A stretch of 64,000 nt of DNA from Holothuria scabra (Eukaryota > Echinodermata > Holothuroidea > Aspidochirotida > Holothuriidae), in the NCBI GenBank assembly GCA_037179385.1, contig CM074193.1, positions 40,766,846 to 40,830,845 of the forward strand. Direction: 5' to 3'. This document shows positions 10,359 to 22,453 of the stretch, one piece after another. Position 1 is the first letter of the stretch. Each line of letters begins with the position of its first letter. Made by a program: the position numbers and the translations under genes. Under the pieces are notes generated by a model. It saw only the letters and a program-made list of their open reading frames with translations, ran no database searches and was not told the origin of the DNA.

Positions 10359-13300
10359 AAGTAAGTTCTGACAGAAGGAGCACAAGTCTGACATAGCTGT
10401 GGTCCATCGCACGTTAATGTTTGCTTAAAGGAATTGAAGAACGTTGTGTCTACCTGCGCAGGGAGGTATGAGGTTAGTTCGTAGGCTAATTAAGCATAGC
10501 GTACTATAAAATGGTGAAATTGGTGCCATGGTACCATGGTGTTATTGTGATTGGTGCTCAGCAGGAGTGTCATACGTCCAGGAGCTTAGTACTTGATCTA
10601 ACTCTCCAAGTTGCATTTTTGTAGTCAATGACCGCTACATTTCGTGTATCGTTTTAAACGATGCCTATCCGACAATAAGTTTTCACGTAAAAGTGTAGCC
10701 TAAGTGGCTAGGCCTCCGAAAGTCTTCATAGATTTGTACGGCCGAGGGAGCCTATGTATTAATTAATTTTTCGCCAGTTGCGCGAATTTTCAAAGAAATA
10801 AGTAAATAGTATTGTTCCGCAGTGGCTAAAAGTGCCATTGTGAAAAATATTCATCTTTACTTTGCCGTGTGGTTTCATATATTCTCGTGAAAATCACAGT
10901 TTTGAAGATTCTGGGTGAAGTACGTAAGGCTAATAAGGTCGAAGTTTGTGTAAGGCCATCGCCAAGGGAACTAAGCGGAAGTGGCGAGATCACCTAGGTC
11001 TATAACTAATTTGACCCACATAATAACTTGCCGGTCAACAATAGGTATTGCGATGGGGATTGATTTTTTTTAGTTATTTCTCTAAATATTGAATACAAAA
11101 ACAGTTCAAGAATGACGACACAATAAAATCGACAAAGAATATTCCCAGCCAAACTCTTATTCAGCAGATACGAAACTGAAAATGAATATAAACTAACATT
11201 TACCAACAGAAAATTATAACATGACATTATACGACACTCCGTCAGAATACATCGCAGAATCGCTTCCTTGAATACCAAGTGGTTCTGTCTTGTCCTCGAA
11301 CTAATCTGCATGTAACCAGTTAAAAGTGACCACGGATCTGTTGAGACAGCTCCCTGATGTGACCAATGGAGGTGTCTTATTGTTTCACAAAAACTACAAG
11401 GAACTTCATTTAATACGAACTAGAGTCTAGTTTTAAAAATTTCAGAATGTTCAAATTAACGGCTCATAATAATAAAAGAAAATAATGATAACATACAACT
11501 TGCAATAACTTGGTGAATTAGGTTGTCACTTGACTTATTTATAGCGAATAGATCTCCCTGTGCAGGATCAAAGGGATTTTAACCACAACACACTACCTTG
11601 TTACAGCAAGGCGTGATTTAAAGGCAACAAGTCAAACCACAGCAGTGTTCGGTAATGAGAAAGATATGAGTGTTTGTGTGCGTAAAATGACAGCAGGCAT
11701 CATCTTAAATCTGTGCAGGTGTATTCTGGATAATTTTAACTAAATTAAACGAAGAAAAGAAAGATGAGAAAATTTATAAAACAATTTTTGGTGAAAATTA
11801 AAGCTTTTACGTTTAAAATCATCCTTACGAAAACTAAGGGACGGCAGCCACAGAGGCCCTAAGCAGGCTAACTCAAGGGGTATACAATTCAGACGATAAA
11901 GACTGGTGTAGCCAGAACTTTTACTTTGGAGTGACCAACTGCTGTGTTTGATCGCAGGCTGGGTCTTGGGAAACATTAAGTATCATTTGAATTCCATTTT
12001 CTTTTTCCGTTTCAAAATAATTCTTTCCAGAATTCAATTAGGGAGGAAAGGGGCATTCGTCCTGTACCTCCCTCTATATACGCCAATGGGGTAAGGTAGG
12101 TTGCTATTGACAGATGTTAAGAAAAATAGGAAAGCAAAAATTAGATAAAAGACTACCGTAACAGAGATTCTAAACTTCCAACTATTTTCCATAGATTAGG
12201 TAATGAAATGATTCCTGGAGAGAAAATAAACTCATTAAAGGTTGAAAGCAGGAGCTTTTCACCATTACATGTAAGATATTGCCTTTGACACGTTTAGAAA
12301 TTTCTATTCATATCAAATAGATTTCCTTTCATGAAAGCAGAGTTACAGTTCAAATTTGTTTCACACGCATTATATTTCATGTAAACAAAATTAATATGCC
12401 CATCACCACATATACTGCTATTAATATCTGTTGAAAGCATAGCAACAGCAAGTGTCTTGTTTAATATACTACTTATAAAAAAGAGCGTTCAGTCTTAATC
12501 CTTGCGGTAGCTTCTTTCCCCTCTGCTAACTAATTTTTCATCAGTTCTTACTGGTAGTTTAAGAGATTTTTTCCCTTTGGGATACATGAGGTTTCCGCGT
12601 ATAGGAGTAAAATGAGATGTTGCCTTTTATCAGTCGCCCATCATCCACTTGCCAATCGACAAAGAGTCTTCGTGTTCATTGTCAATTACGAATTGGCCTT
12701 CACCCCAGAAAAAGAGGGGAATTTCTCCAAAAGTAGTGTACTGATGGGCCTTTTGTACAGAGAGACCATGGTAAGAGCGAATTTCACCCCGGAATGTTGT
12801 AAAATTGTGTCGCCTTGTAGTCGAATTCACTTTATCTATATAAATCGATACTTTATTCACTCACATCTACTGAACTATCACACAAAACGTAGGGAAGTTT
12901 CACTCCCCTCCTCTCCGAGTGAAATTAACTATAACCTGGAGTAGTCCTTTAGTACCCTTTGTGAGTGAATTTACTTTTTAGGCTATATTTAAGAGTGGTT
13001 GAACCCTTCTAACCTTTGTCTATATTATTTTACGGAATTAAGAAAGAATTATACCACAGACCAGCAAGACTGTATATTGTGTTGTATGGGTTTTTCCATA
13101 TTCTGTGTGAATTTGGGGATTCTTTCAAAATGAGGGACACTTCCGGACTGATTTTTTATGAGAACCAAAAAAAATGGTGGCAAAACCCATGGTTAGTATA
13201 ATCCCTTTATTCTTATTAATGTACGGCATGTATTAATGCATCCCCAAGAAAATGTCACTTTAACAATTTTGGAGGCATTTAAGGCAGTTATTTCCTTGCT

Positions 13301-14501
13301 ATAATGCACTTGAACAAATGGCGACACCATCTTGAAAAATGACAAAATTATTTTGTAGTCCTTTGGGAAAACTTCTTTCAATGCCTTTAAAAATGTCTTT
13401 CAATATGTTTTTTCAAAAAAGTAAATTACATTATTCATTATTCTTTTTCAGCACGATTTTACTGACATTCTAAAGCAATGCTACTCTACGGGAAAAATGG
13501 ACGATAGCGACGAAGCGGGGGGGGGGGGGGGGGGGGGGGCGACCCCCGAAATGGGTTACCGCAACCTACCTAAATAAATCAATCACGACGCATTTGTTGA
13601 TAATAATCAGCATGGGAAGTTTAAATACCTTATACTTTTTGAAACGGTGAACTATTACAACATTTTCTTTCTAAATAGATGACATGACTGTCAAAAAATA
13701 ACATTTTGTCAAATTCTATGAGAAATCAAATTGCACGACGAAAAGTAAGAAAAATGTACAAATAAATTATCGATAACTAAAACAAAAATATTAGGAAAAT
13801 GATAATACCTTAAAATAATATCAAATTTAAAATCTTTTCACAATGACGTATTTTTGACTTGCTAGGTAACCATTTGGGATCTAAATTGCTAATTCTCTAA
13901 TCCATTGACTAAGATTTAATTGTATTACGTCACTTTATATGAAGAGATGGTCAGCCCATTGGATTAATTGAGGGCAGCATTTATTGTGGCTCAGTGTCTT
14001 ACTGATTGACCCATCCATGAAATGAACACATTGTACATACGTAATTCACTTATTTAGCTAATGAGTCCCACCGAGCCAGCCGAGGACAGCATGTATTTAC
14101 AGTGCAAGACGTCACAAGCAACAGACCAATTATAGCTGGACACGTTACATGACGTCATACAATAATATTTCATATTCACATATTTGTATTCAAATTACTG
14201 TACATGTTTTTGCAGTCATAAAAGTAACTCATTTGTACAAGACAACACATTTTAATATATCTTTACTACACGACAGCGTGCATTTTGTATTGCAATGATG
14301 TTAAAAATTCTTTTTAAAAATTCAAATTCGCGCCTTTAGTGTTCCTTAGGATAAACAAGTTTCAATTGAAAACCAATGAGTAGTTCTTCACTTCAATAAC
14401 CATGATTTAGTTAAAATCTCTTAAGGGATACACTGTCGGTTCCCCGATCTTGGATCGAGCAAAACTGAGGGGCACTCAGTATCTTCACCAGGTACTGGTT
14501 A
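10359..14501. other. 4.1 kb without a recognisable gene
   Basis: AT-rich non-coding sequence. Open frames at 12612-12944 and 11006-11311 have no domain, no splice-supported neighbours and are of chance length. A 23-base G-run (13517-13539) ends in a cgacccccg block. TGACGTCA-type words occur around 14100-14160. I see no RNA gene. Confidence 0.5.
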
Positions 14502-14743
14502 CACTCAACAAAAGTTGGTTAAAAAATTCACCAACACTGATCACGTATGTCAAATACCTGAAATTGGGCAAAGTTTTCCCCAACATGTGTTGTTTATCCC
14601 CGACAGGCTGGTTACCCAATTAAGTGGTAAAAAGCCTCTTGGTAACCCATTAATCAACAATTATTGGGTAAACTTTAACCAATTTCAGGTATTTCACATA
14701 CGTGACAGTGTTAGTAAGTTTTTTAACCAACTTTTTTAGAGTG
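14502..14743. mobile_element. 242-bp TA-flanked foldback MITE
   Basis: The left arm runs from CACTCAACAAAAGTTGGTTA through CACGTATGTCAAATACCTGA. The right arm, reverse-complemented, reads CACTCTAAAAAAGTTGGTTA and CACGTATGTGAAATACCTGA. The arms match for about 75-80 bp with scattered changes. Both ends abut TA (14500-14501 and 14744-14745), so a Tc1/mariner-type MITE is likely. The open frame spanning it has no meaning. Confidence 0.8.
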
Positions 14744-15389
14744 TACGAAATTGAAATTTATTGGTGATCACGTGGCAAGGATTTAAATAAGTAGTGAGTG
14801 CAGAGGAATGCTTTGACAAGACATCGCAAGTCCCGCCCCTATTTGACGGCCAAATGTAGTGTCGAACGCATTTCGTGCAGCCTAGCTGGCTATCTGAGAA
14901 GCAGCTGTGACTGTTGCAGTAAAACACTGTTTGAGTTTTGCCCGATAGTAGGCGTGGCTTACCAATTGTGACGTAACGAGGAAGCACTCTCTACTCTACA
15001 TTCAGGATCATGTAGTGCTTAGTTTTAACGATTCTAAAAGTAAAAAGTAAAGTTTGTTCAAAATGTTGACGGGGGGGGGGGGGGGGGTACGATTTATTTT
15101 GCAAAACATGGCCTTACCTCTCAGTGCGATTGAAGTTTGCATTTGTGTAGTCGTTTATTTAAACGATGTACCTTTTACTCTGGTTAGTCTATGTATATAC
15201 AGCTGGTTGTATTTCCCAATTACTTTGAGTTATGTACCCAATCAAAACTACCTATTCTTTGTTCGAGGATCAAAATGAATAGATTGTTTTGATTGGATGA
15301 GCGTCTCGACGTAACTGTCAGGAAATATGTAATACCTTGGCGAGAATGTAGCAACATGATTAATTTTAAAGAACTTTTTTAAAGAACTT

Positions 15390-15695
15390 TTTTGAGGTCC
15401 AGTTCTCTCACCCCAAAGAGTACCAATTCTCCTAACCTGCTTACTGAAGCCTCTCCCAAAATTGTCTGATATTCATCCTCATCCAGACACAATCTCAGTT
15501 TACTGATTCAGGGTGAGTACAGAAAAACTCAGTTTATATAATTAAAACACTCCCAGTACCGTCCATGCTGTGTAACATAAGCTTTGGCACTCTGCATCAT
15601 TTGAATTAGCTGTCAATCAAAGAGCTGAGGTAATTGAGAATTTTGGTATCCGGGTACCAAAATTGTAGTTTGGGGTGAGAGCTTTGGCCCTTTAA
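15390..15695 (-). mobile_element. ~305-bp TTAA MITE (family A)
   Basis: Family A has TIRs of the form TTAAAGGGCCAAA-CTCTCACCCC. This copy starts with gtccagttctctcacccc and ends gtttggggtgagagctttgg-cccTTTAAA, with TTAA at 15692-15695. Shared interior words include 'caatcaaagagctg', 'ccatgctgtgtaa' and 'tcatccagacacaatctcag'. The reference copy is 21355-21663 (opposite orientation). TTAA target sites point to a piggyBac-type transposase supplied in trans. Non-coding. Confidence 0.8.
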
Positions 15696-16823
15696 ATTAT
15701 CAGTTAAGGCGCTGGCTAGAATTAGGCAATTGACTAAGTCAATCATCTTCAACAATAATACAGTTTTCAATAAAATTTATTAACGTTATTAAGTGACGAA
15801 TTGTGTACTTTTCAGCTTTCCTATTTACTGTAACCAGTGGCGGATCCAGATGGGGGATGGGGGGGGGGGGAGGAAGGGGGGTTGGTCGGTCCCCCGCACA
15901 TGTCGTCACGTGTAATTTAATAAGCTTCAAGATGTGCCAACTATAGCACCAGTTTGTATTTAACACTCATTCGAAGCGAAAATTTTCAAAAAGAGGAGGG
16001 GAAGACCCGAATAATGAGTTTTCGTGAGTTGCAGGAATCTTTCAATTTGTTGTCTTCTCTAAAACTTTTAGAGGCGGAAGTTTTGAATATTCATTCAATG
16101 GCATATCAGGACACAGCGTTTTGTTACAAATATTGTTCTGATAATCTAGCAAGTGAAAATAACAAACACTTCATGATTGACGTAATATCAAGTGTCGGTT
16201 ACCAAGACAACCGATGAGATGTTTGCTCTGCTTGAAATTTCTCCAAGCTTCATTGTTTTTGTCGATATTCAAAACCCTGACCAATCAGCAGCATCTTCAA
16301 GAGTCATACACCGTCCAACAAGGTCATGAATAACCGCCATCAGTCTAAATGCGTACCAAAGTTCCAGACAGGTCTTGTAATTCATATTCAATTATGTAAT
16401 CTTACTTGTTCCTCGAGACGATTGCAAACCTTTCCCGGCGATATTTCACCTCTTCACGCGACGGTTTCGGCTATTGGAATCGTGTTCCCGTTAACACTTT
16501 GTCGGTGGTACATGGGAGCCGGTATATAGGTTTGATCTACGGTCTTACTCAATCTCCTCTTACGGTTACATCGGCAAGCAAAGCGCATCTCTGCCATCAT
16601 TTCTCCGCATAAAGATTTCTATGAGAAAGTTAAAAAACGGAAAATCATTTACTTTGTAAATAAACATATGAAAATTTGCTTCATATGTATTACGACATGT
16701 TATTAATGCAAAAGTTATACACAAATTATGGGACGTTCTTGGTTATAATATCAGCAAAAGAAAAAGTCCAGGACGAAATGTATGTTTGAGTTAAAGAGGA
16801 ATATATCCTAAGTATTCTGTGGA
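15696..16823. other. No gene; TIR-like end and G-runs
   Basis: The word cagtggcggatccag (15836-15850), followed by G-rich sequence, resembles a hAT-type terminus, but I find no matching right end. Another G-run interrupts 15863-15872. Open frames at 15954-16217 and 16326-16612 show no domain. No splice-supported exon. Confidence 0.4.
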
Positions 16824-17080
16824 ACGTGCTCTCGGTACGCTCGTGCCCTGGCAGAGTTGGGGACGCTTCTCGGCCTTTTGGCTAAGATCATGTGTAGTAT
16901 CTGTTCTTTTCATCCAGTCTAGAATAGAGCAATGCATGACAAACCAATAATGTAAACGAGGTGAGGTTGGTCACGTATTGTCCTTCAGTGGACGTAATAA
17001 CTTCTTCCGAAAGATGTGAAAGTTTTGGTTTCGCCGAATGGTCCTGTGCCAGAGGGTCTGGAGGACTTTGGAAAAGAAGC
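16824..17080 (+). mobile_element. U2 snRNA-headed SINE, copy 1
   Basis: From 16862 the sequence matches the first ~45 nt of U2 snRNA (acgcttctcggccttttggc, then taagatcatgtgtagtatct, then gttctt). It then leaves U2 before stem-loop IIa and continues with a body shared with 54738-54948: catccagtc, gaggttggtc, tgtccttcagtggacgtaat, agttttggtttcgccgaa and ggaggactttggaaaag. ATTCTGTGGA flanks it at 16814-16823 and 17081-17090. If that is the target duplication, the copy includes ~38 bp of extra sequence 5' to the U2 part. A real U2 gene is excluded, since the Sm site and loops III-IV are absent. The element class is inferred from structure. Confidence 0.8.
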
Positions 17081-17090
17081 ATTCTGTGGA

Positions 17091-17635
17091 TTTCTTTTAT
17101 TCATTTCTCATGTTCAATTATTGAGGTATCAACAATCGATTAAAGTTGCCACTTTTTTATAAAGAGAAAACTTGAAGCATGCAAGCATGGGGATGTCATT
17201 AATGCACCCTGATCAATGGAATTTTGATAAATTTACATGCTTTGGGGACAAGATAACATCTCCACCCAGTCCAGGGTAAAACAGTAGGATGAAAAATAAA
17301 GGCGACAAAACATTGACCAATGACATCACACTTGCTTGCTTCAAGCTCTATTTTTGTAAGACTTCAATGGCTGACTAGGATATCTCTATAACTCTTTATA
17401 GCGTATAACTTCAGTAAAATTTTACCGGAATACTTACAACATGTTCCCTTTTATTATATCAAACATGCATTTGGTTCTGTACTATTCTTCTTTAAGTGGA
17501 CTTTCCTTCTTAAAGTTTGAAAGACACAATTACTGCTATGAAACAAAGGAATGACATGATGATTCCTTAATCACGTGTGAAAGGTCACTGTGCACTAATT
17601 ATGGCAAATGTTTGTATAATTTTATTTCGTTTGAG
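17091..17635. other. No gene seen
   Basis: Anonymous AT-rich sequence between two mobile elements, with no exon or RNA gene that I can support. Confidence 0.4.
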
Positions 17636-17928
17636 TGGCCTCTTCTTCTCACCTCAAACAGTTTCAATTTCGTCTCCTAACCTACTTACTTAAACCGCCC
17701 ACAACTGTCTAAAACTCATGCACTCATTCCGACATCCCAGTTTATTGCTCCAGGGTGAGTATACAAGACCTCAATTGTAATCAAAATACCCTCGGTACAG
17801 AACATGTGTAATTTGAGCTTCGACAATTTTTGAACATGCTCTCAATCAAAGAGCTATGCCAATTAAGAATTTCTGTGGACTACTACAAAATTGTTGTTTG
17901 TTGTGAGAGGATCAGGCCCCGCCTTTCA
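17636..17928 (-). mobile_element. TTAA MITE family A, diverged copy
   Basis: It has the family order of blocks: tctcacctcaaacagtttca, cctaacctacttactt, ccagggtgagtata, acatgtgtaatttgagctt, tcaatcaaagagctatgcca, and finally gttgtttgttgtgagagg. Its terminal TTAA sites are eroded, so it is older than the copies at 21355 and 27007. Confidence 0.7.
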
Positions 17929-18139
17929 AGAAAGTGATTAGGGCGAGTTGTACCCAAAGTGTACAACAGTACGACTGAATAGTGGAAGTTCCCGTGAAGG
18001 GATACTGTACGTGCAGCTGGAACAAACGCCCCCTTTCGTGTGCACGATAAAGTATTCGTATCGTGCTTTATGCTGTCCGAAACCTGCCAAAATGATGGTT
18101 TTGCAATGCCCGAAAGTTCCCAAATGCTTGAATATTCCC

Positions 18140-18437
18140 CATAGGTCACCATTATCTACAATTTTACCCGGAGTATACAACATTATTAATTGGCACAGCT
18201 TTTTGATTGGCGTCAAATTAAAAAAAAAAATGCAGAGTCTGAGTAGCTTATATTACACAGCATGAACAAAAAGTGTTCCTTTTGCACAGTGAGCCTTAAA
18301 TGCTCACCAGGATACGACCTGAAGCAAAAATTCGGATTGTGTCTGAAAAATCATGAGTTTTAGACAACTATGGGAGGGATTAGAAGTAGGTAGGTTGGGA
18401 GAATCGGAACTGCCCTGGATGATGAACGCCTTTTAGC
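18140..18437 (+). mobile_element. TTAA MITE family A, old copy
   Basis: Recognisable by 'aattggcacagctttttgat', 'cttatattacacagcatga', 'acctgaagcaa', 'gacaactatgggagg' and 'ggttgggagaatcgga'. The ends are eroded and there is an A-run at 18223-18232. Confidence 0.65.
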
Positions 18438-19194
18438 ACTGGAAGGGATCATAGTATACAATAAAATTTTTAGGAAAGGAATATGCTCTCTGATGTTCTT
18501 CACTGTACAGCCCACCGAAACAATTAGAACCAGAATTTCTTATTCCGACTTGGTTCTGATGGGACATAAGTTTTACAAATCTAAATTTCTGCTCTGTGTT
18601 TCCAAAAGTGGTCCTTGCTGTTTCACATATTGTAATTTGCTAGTGCCAGTGACGTAGTCACGTGGAGGATTTTGGGGGTCAGAACCCCCCATGATCAACC
18701 TTTCAATGCAAAAAACGCCTAAAATAGCGGTTTTTTCTCCCTATCCTTAGACTTTTCCCTCATATCGTGCCCCAACCCCCCATGACACCAACCCCCATGA
18801 CACAATCCTGGCTATGCGCCTGTGCTACCTAGTAGTGTTTGGCTTTACTTGAATGAGTGTGTGTGTGAGTGGGAGGGGGGATGATCATTTTCAGTCAAAA
18901 ATTTGTTGTGTAAAAATCTTAAGTCAATAGGTGTGATCCCAAAAGGTTGGGGAGGGTGTGTCCTCGTGACCCCGGAATTGAGGTCTATGTGACGCAGTCC
19001 ATAACGTCACAAATCAACTGAGCAATCGTTGCATATAAGCATCAACACCGTGTTCAAGCTTAACGAGGAGGGACAATACCTCAATTACAAAAGTTACTGT
19101 ATGCAAAATCAGAGTAAGTGGACAATTCCACAACAAATATTGGGCCGGTAGGGACATGTGACCCCATCCTCGCAGGATAGGCACCCATGGTCAC
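18438..19194. other. No gene; possible small TIR element
   Basis: At 18653 'cagtgacgtagtcacgtgg' and near 18805 'atcctggctatgcgcctg' resemble degraded inverted ends of a ~170-bp element. A GT-rich run lies at 18857-18868. ATGGTCAC at 19187-19194 is the left target duplication of the next element. Confidence 0.4.
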
Positions 19195-20349
19195 CAGTGG
19201 CGTAGCTAGGATATTTTCCAGAGGGGGTAAAGACATGAAATTTCCCCAAAGCTTTTCCCGGTCAGTGTCTATGTATTTCATATAAAATATGCAACTTACA
19301 AGTATAACAACATTACCATGTCATTATGTAATATTACGTGTGTTTTAATCTTAAAGTATAACATAGAGCAATTGGAAATAACAACTCTTCAGGCCATATA
19401 TTTATTTTGGTCAACAATATCTGGTTTATTTGTATGAACTAACGCAGTGGCAAACGCAGGATTTCTCTGGAGGACGGGCATGCAGTTTGTTAAGTGATCG
19501 CCAGTCTGGGGGAGGGGTCTAAGGGGACGGGGACACCCTCCCCCTTTGAATTTTTTTGGAGTTTTTAAGGAGCCTAGATGCAAAATGGTGCAAGATTTTT
19601 TACTTTGACAGAAAAAGTGTTAAAAGTTGAATTGTGGTGGTTCATGAGGATACAACTGAAACTGTGTCTTTACATGAATTCTTATGTCATTTACTCTACC
19701 TTACGAAGTAAAAGGGCATCGATCGATATAGGCAAAAGGGGAACATTTTAGTTCGTGGTTTTTCTTGGCCACAAAACGTTATTCTGTCATACAGATCATC
19801 TAAGCGGAGCGCCACCATTAGTTGGCGCGAAGCGTAGAGAAAATTTCGAAAATGATGGTCGCAAATAGCATTTTCCAGACTTATACGAAGAATCTAGCTA
19901 GTCGTTATCTTCTTTTGTCTTTTGCAATAAAATACTCACTTCAAAATATGTTCGCAAACTGCAAAGTGATCAGAGAGTTAAGAGCTTTTTTTGTTTTTTG
20001 ACCCCCAAAATGTAATTTTGCCCACAAGACTGATCGAAGCGACACCATTGGTTGCGGCGGGGCGTAGAGAAAATTTAGAAAAATTAAACCCCTCAGATGG
20101 CCAAAATTTTTGCATTTATGCTTGTAAAGATAATCTAAACATACAGTATTTATTTTAACCTTTTGTTTGCAATATGAAAAAAGTCAGGAACATGCTAAGT
20201 GATCAGAAAATTACCACAAAAAATGTACTATCACTATTAGGCCTATATACGTAATGGTCTTGATTCTTTCGGGAAAACTATACAAGGAATTGAAAATATG
20301 CTAATGCCTCTCTATTGCGACTCTTGGCTAAACTGGAAACTGGAAATAA

Positions 20350-20412
20350 GGCCGTGGTCGGCTCGACTTAAACCAATAGGTTGAAAACCGGGCCATAAAA
20401 CTCTAACTAGGT
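20350..20412 (+). mobile_element. tRNA-Glu SINE 3' fragment inside hAT element
   Basis: Reads ggccgtggtcggctcgactt, aaaccaataggttg, ccgggccataaaactctaac. It is absent from the matching part of the shorter hAT copy at 7574-9567, so it was inserted after the copies separated or was lost from the other. Confidence 0.7.
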
Positions 20413-21354
20413 AACCTACTTGGTTAAATTAAAGATCCGCTGAATTTATGAAATTGTCTGTGACTGATCGAATTCCCATCTGTTAATGATTTTACCCCTA
20501 ACATCTCTTGCGTGATAAATGACAAGCTCCTTCTCACCGCACCTGAACACCCTCCGCTCCCCTGTCCCCGTCTTGTACGTCGACGTCTCTGCCAGCCAAG
20601 GAAGGAGTCTATAGGGTGGGCCCTCCCTCTTAAAAATTCTGAAAAAGGTAGGAGTTCTTATGCAATCGGTACCACCAGTGGGATAGAGAAGCTACCTTTT
20701 GAAGGAAAAAATTGAATTTGACAGAATTTGCCTATTTGTAGGAATTTAAAAAATTGGCATCACTGAGGGGCCTTGCAGGGACAATCCTTCCCCTTTGAAA
20801 ATTAGTATGAAAAATTGGGTGTCCTTACATGCAATCTGGAGCCACATATGCCATCTTTTGAAGTAAAATCTGAGTTACTTAAGTAAGGCTACGTATTTTT
20901 AAGAAAAAAAAAATGGCATCCCTGAGGGGTCATGGCCCAATGCTTCCCCTTCGTAGGCCACAGATCACCTAATAAGTTCTAGCATAGGACAAGGTATTCA
21001 TGGACCCGTTTATTGGTACACCCCTAGTGAGCAGAATGCCATTTTCCCAAACTAGCCTAGCCTCCAAGGATTGGGTTAAGTAACAAAATCTAAGTTTGCA
21101 CATGGATTCCGTCCATTCTAATTTCCAGACTAACGTAATGTTCACGTTATGTCAATCGTAAGCCATGGATTGTTTCAACCCCATCCATCGTTATGCACAC
21201 AGAGTAAAATCGGTATAGTTTAACCCCTTCCGCTACTAGCTTGTAGGACAATATAACCTCGGGGGTCTACGTTAGTGACTCGTCAGTTTTCACATCCTTT
21301 CACTGAATTCTTAAAGTGTACAACGCAGAGACTGTGTGAAAGGTGGTCATAACC

Positions 21355-21663
21355 TTAAAGGGCCAAACCTCTCACTCCAAACTACAATTCTGGTACGCCG
21401 GGGTACCAAAACTCTCAATTGGCTCAGCTCTTTGATTGGCAGCTGATTCAACCAATGAAGAGTACCTCAGCTTATATTACACAGCATGAACGGTACCGAG
21501 AGTGTTTTGATTACATAAATTGAGTTTTTCTATACTCACTCTGAAGCAATAAACTGAGATGGCATGGATGAGAGTGAATTTCAGACAATTGTGGGAGGGG
21601 CTTCAGTACGTAAGAAGGTTAGGAGAATTAATCCTGTTTGGGGTGAGAGAGCAAGGCCTTTAA
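21355..21663 (+). mobile_element. TTAA MITE family A, best-preserved copy, nested in hAT element
   Basis: Bounded by TTAA at 21355-21358 and 21660-21663. TIRs are TTAAAGGGCCAAACCTCTCA on the left and the inverse ..gtttggggtgagagagcaaggccTTTAA on the right, with about 25 matching positions. The length of 309 bp sets the family size. It is missing from the corresponding place in the hAT copy at 7574-9567, so it inserted into this one. Confidence 0.85.
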
Positions 21664-22196
21664 GTTTGGGTTTACAACGTTTCACTGTAGTGATGATCAG
21701 CCGTTGTTCTTGAATAACAGCTTCCTGTGCTATGGGATGTACTGATCATAACACCCGCACCTTTACAAGATAGAGAACATTCAATCTGCTGCGCGGAGAG
21801 GACAGTTCTGTAGAACGCGAGTCGGGCCGGTTCATGCGACACTGACGTAACCTGGGTTAATTTGTTACATGAAAATACGAGTTATGTATAAAAAATGTCT
21901 CACAATTTCTTATTCTAACAAAATTTTTGAGAAATGGGAAAAGGGCATATCATTTCATCAAATTTCCCCACATTTTTTCCGGGGGGGGGGGGGCAACTTT
22001 CCCCCTGCCCCCCCCTCCCCCGTAGCTACACCACTGATGGTCACTACCTTCTAAATACTTTCGTGATATATCTGTGATAAGATCTGACAACATTCAAAAT
22101 TTTCAAAACTATTTTCACGACGAAAGAAAAATCCTGAAGCTTCTGCTTATTGATATAAAGTACACATGTCACAGTGAACAGTCATCTTTAACTTAC

Positions 22197-22453
22197 TCTG
22201 TCAATTTCGGCGTTCTGTCTCGATTTCCAGATAAATTCACAAACAGCTGTGATGAGTCCAACAACAAGACCAGCTAAAAGAACCAGGAAGATACCCCCGA
22301 TATTTGATAAATCGAGTTCATTGGCATCTTCTTTGCTCTTTTGTTCTCGGACACATTTATCGGTTTTCCACCATTTATTTTTCATCTGGAGTAAAGTATC
22401 TTGCTCTTGCAGTTGAAGAATCACCTTGGTAACCTTGTCTCTAAGGTCGGAAC
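22197..22453 (-). CDS. Receptor exon k: S2 end, M4 and juxtamembrane tail
   Basis: The acceptor is cgtctgttag|GT, completing Gly with the previous base. It encodes [34 protein letters not shown] (second disulfide Cys) and [20 protein letters not shown] followed by [16 protein letters not shown] (M4 and the start of the cytoplasmic tail). After GACAGA comes GTAAGT, a consensus donor, at 22196. If it is not used, the frame stops two codons later (TAA at 22188-22190), giving a very short tail. Use of the donor would need a further exon below 22 kb, which I cannot identify because tails are poorly conserved. Confidence 0.93.

Larger units (their letters stand above)
19195..22036. mobile_element. 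Non-autonomous hAT-type element, 2.8 kb, with nested insertions
   Basis: Same family as 7574-9567. It starts CAGTGGCGTAGCTAGGAT and ends ...CCGTAGCTACACCACTG. The flanking 8-bp duplication ATGGTCAC is perfect (19187-19194 and 22037-22044). Homology to the first copy runs through most of its length, including 'cattaccatgtcattatgta' and the two internal gcgccaccattggttgg-type repeats (near 19809 and 20040). It is longer partly because a SINE fragment (20350-20412) and a TTAA MITE (21355-21663) inserted into it. No transposase frame. The right end lies 160 bp from the last exon of the receptor gene. Confidence 0.85.

Noticed and set aside
16861..17030. A functional U2 snRNA gene
   Set aside because: Only the first ~45 nt match U2. 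Stem-loops IIa/IIb, the Sm site and the 3' half are replaced by an unrelated body that is shared with another locus.
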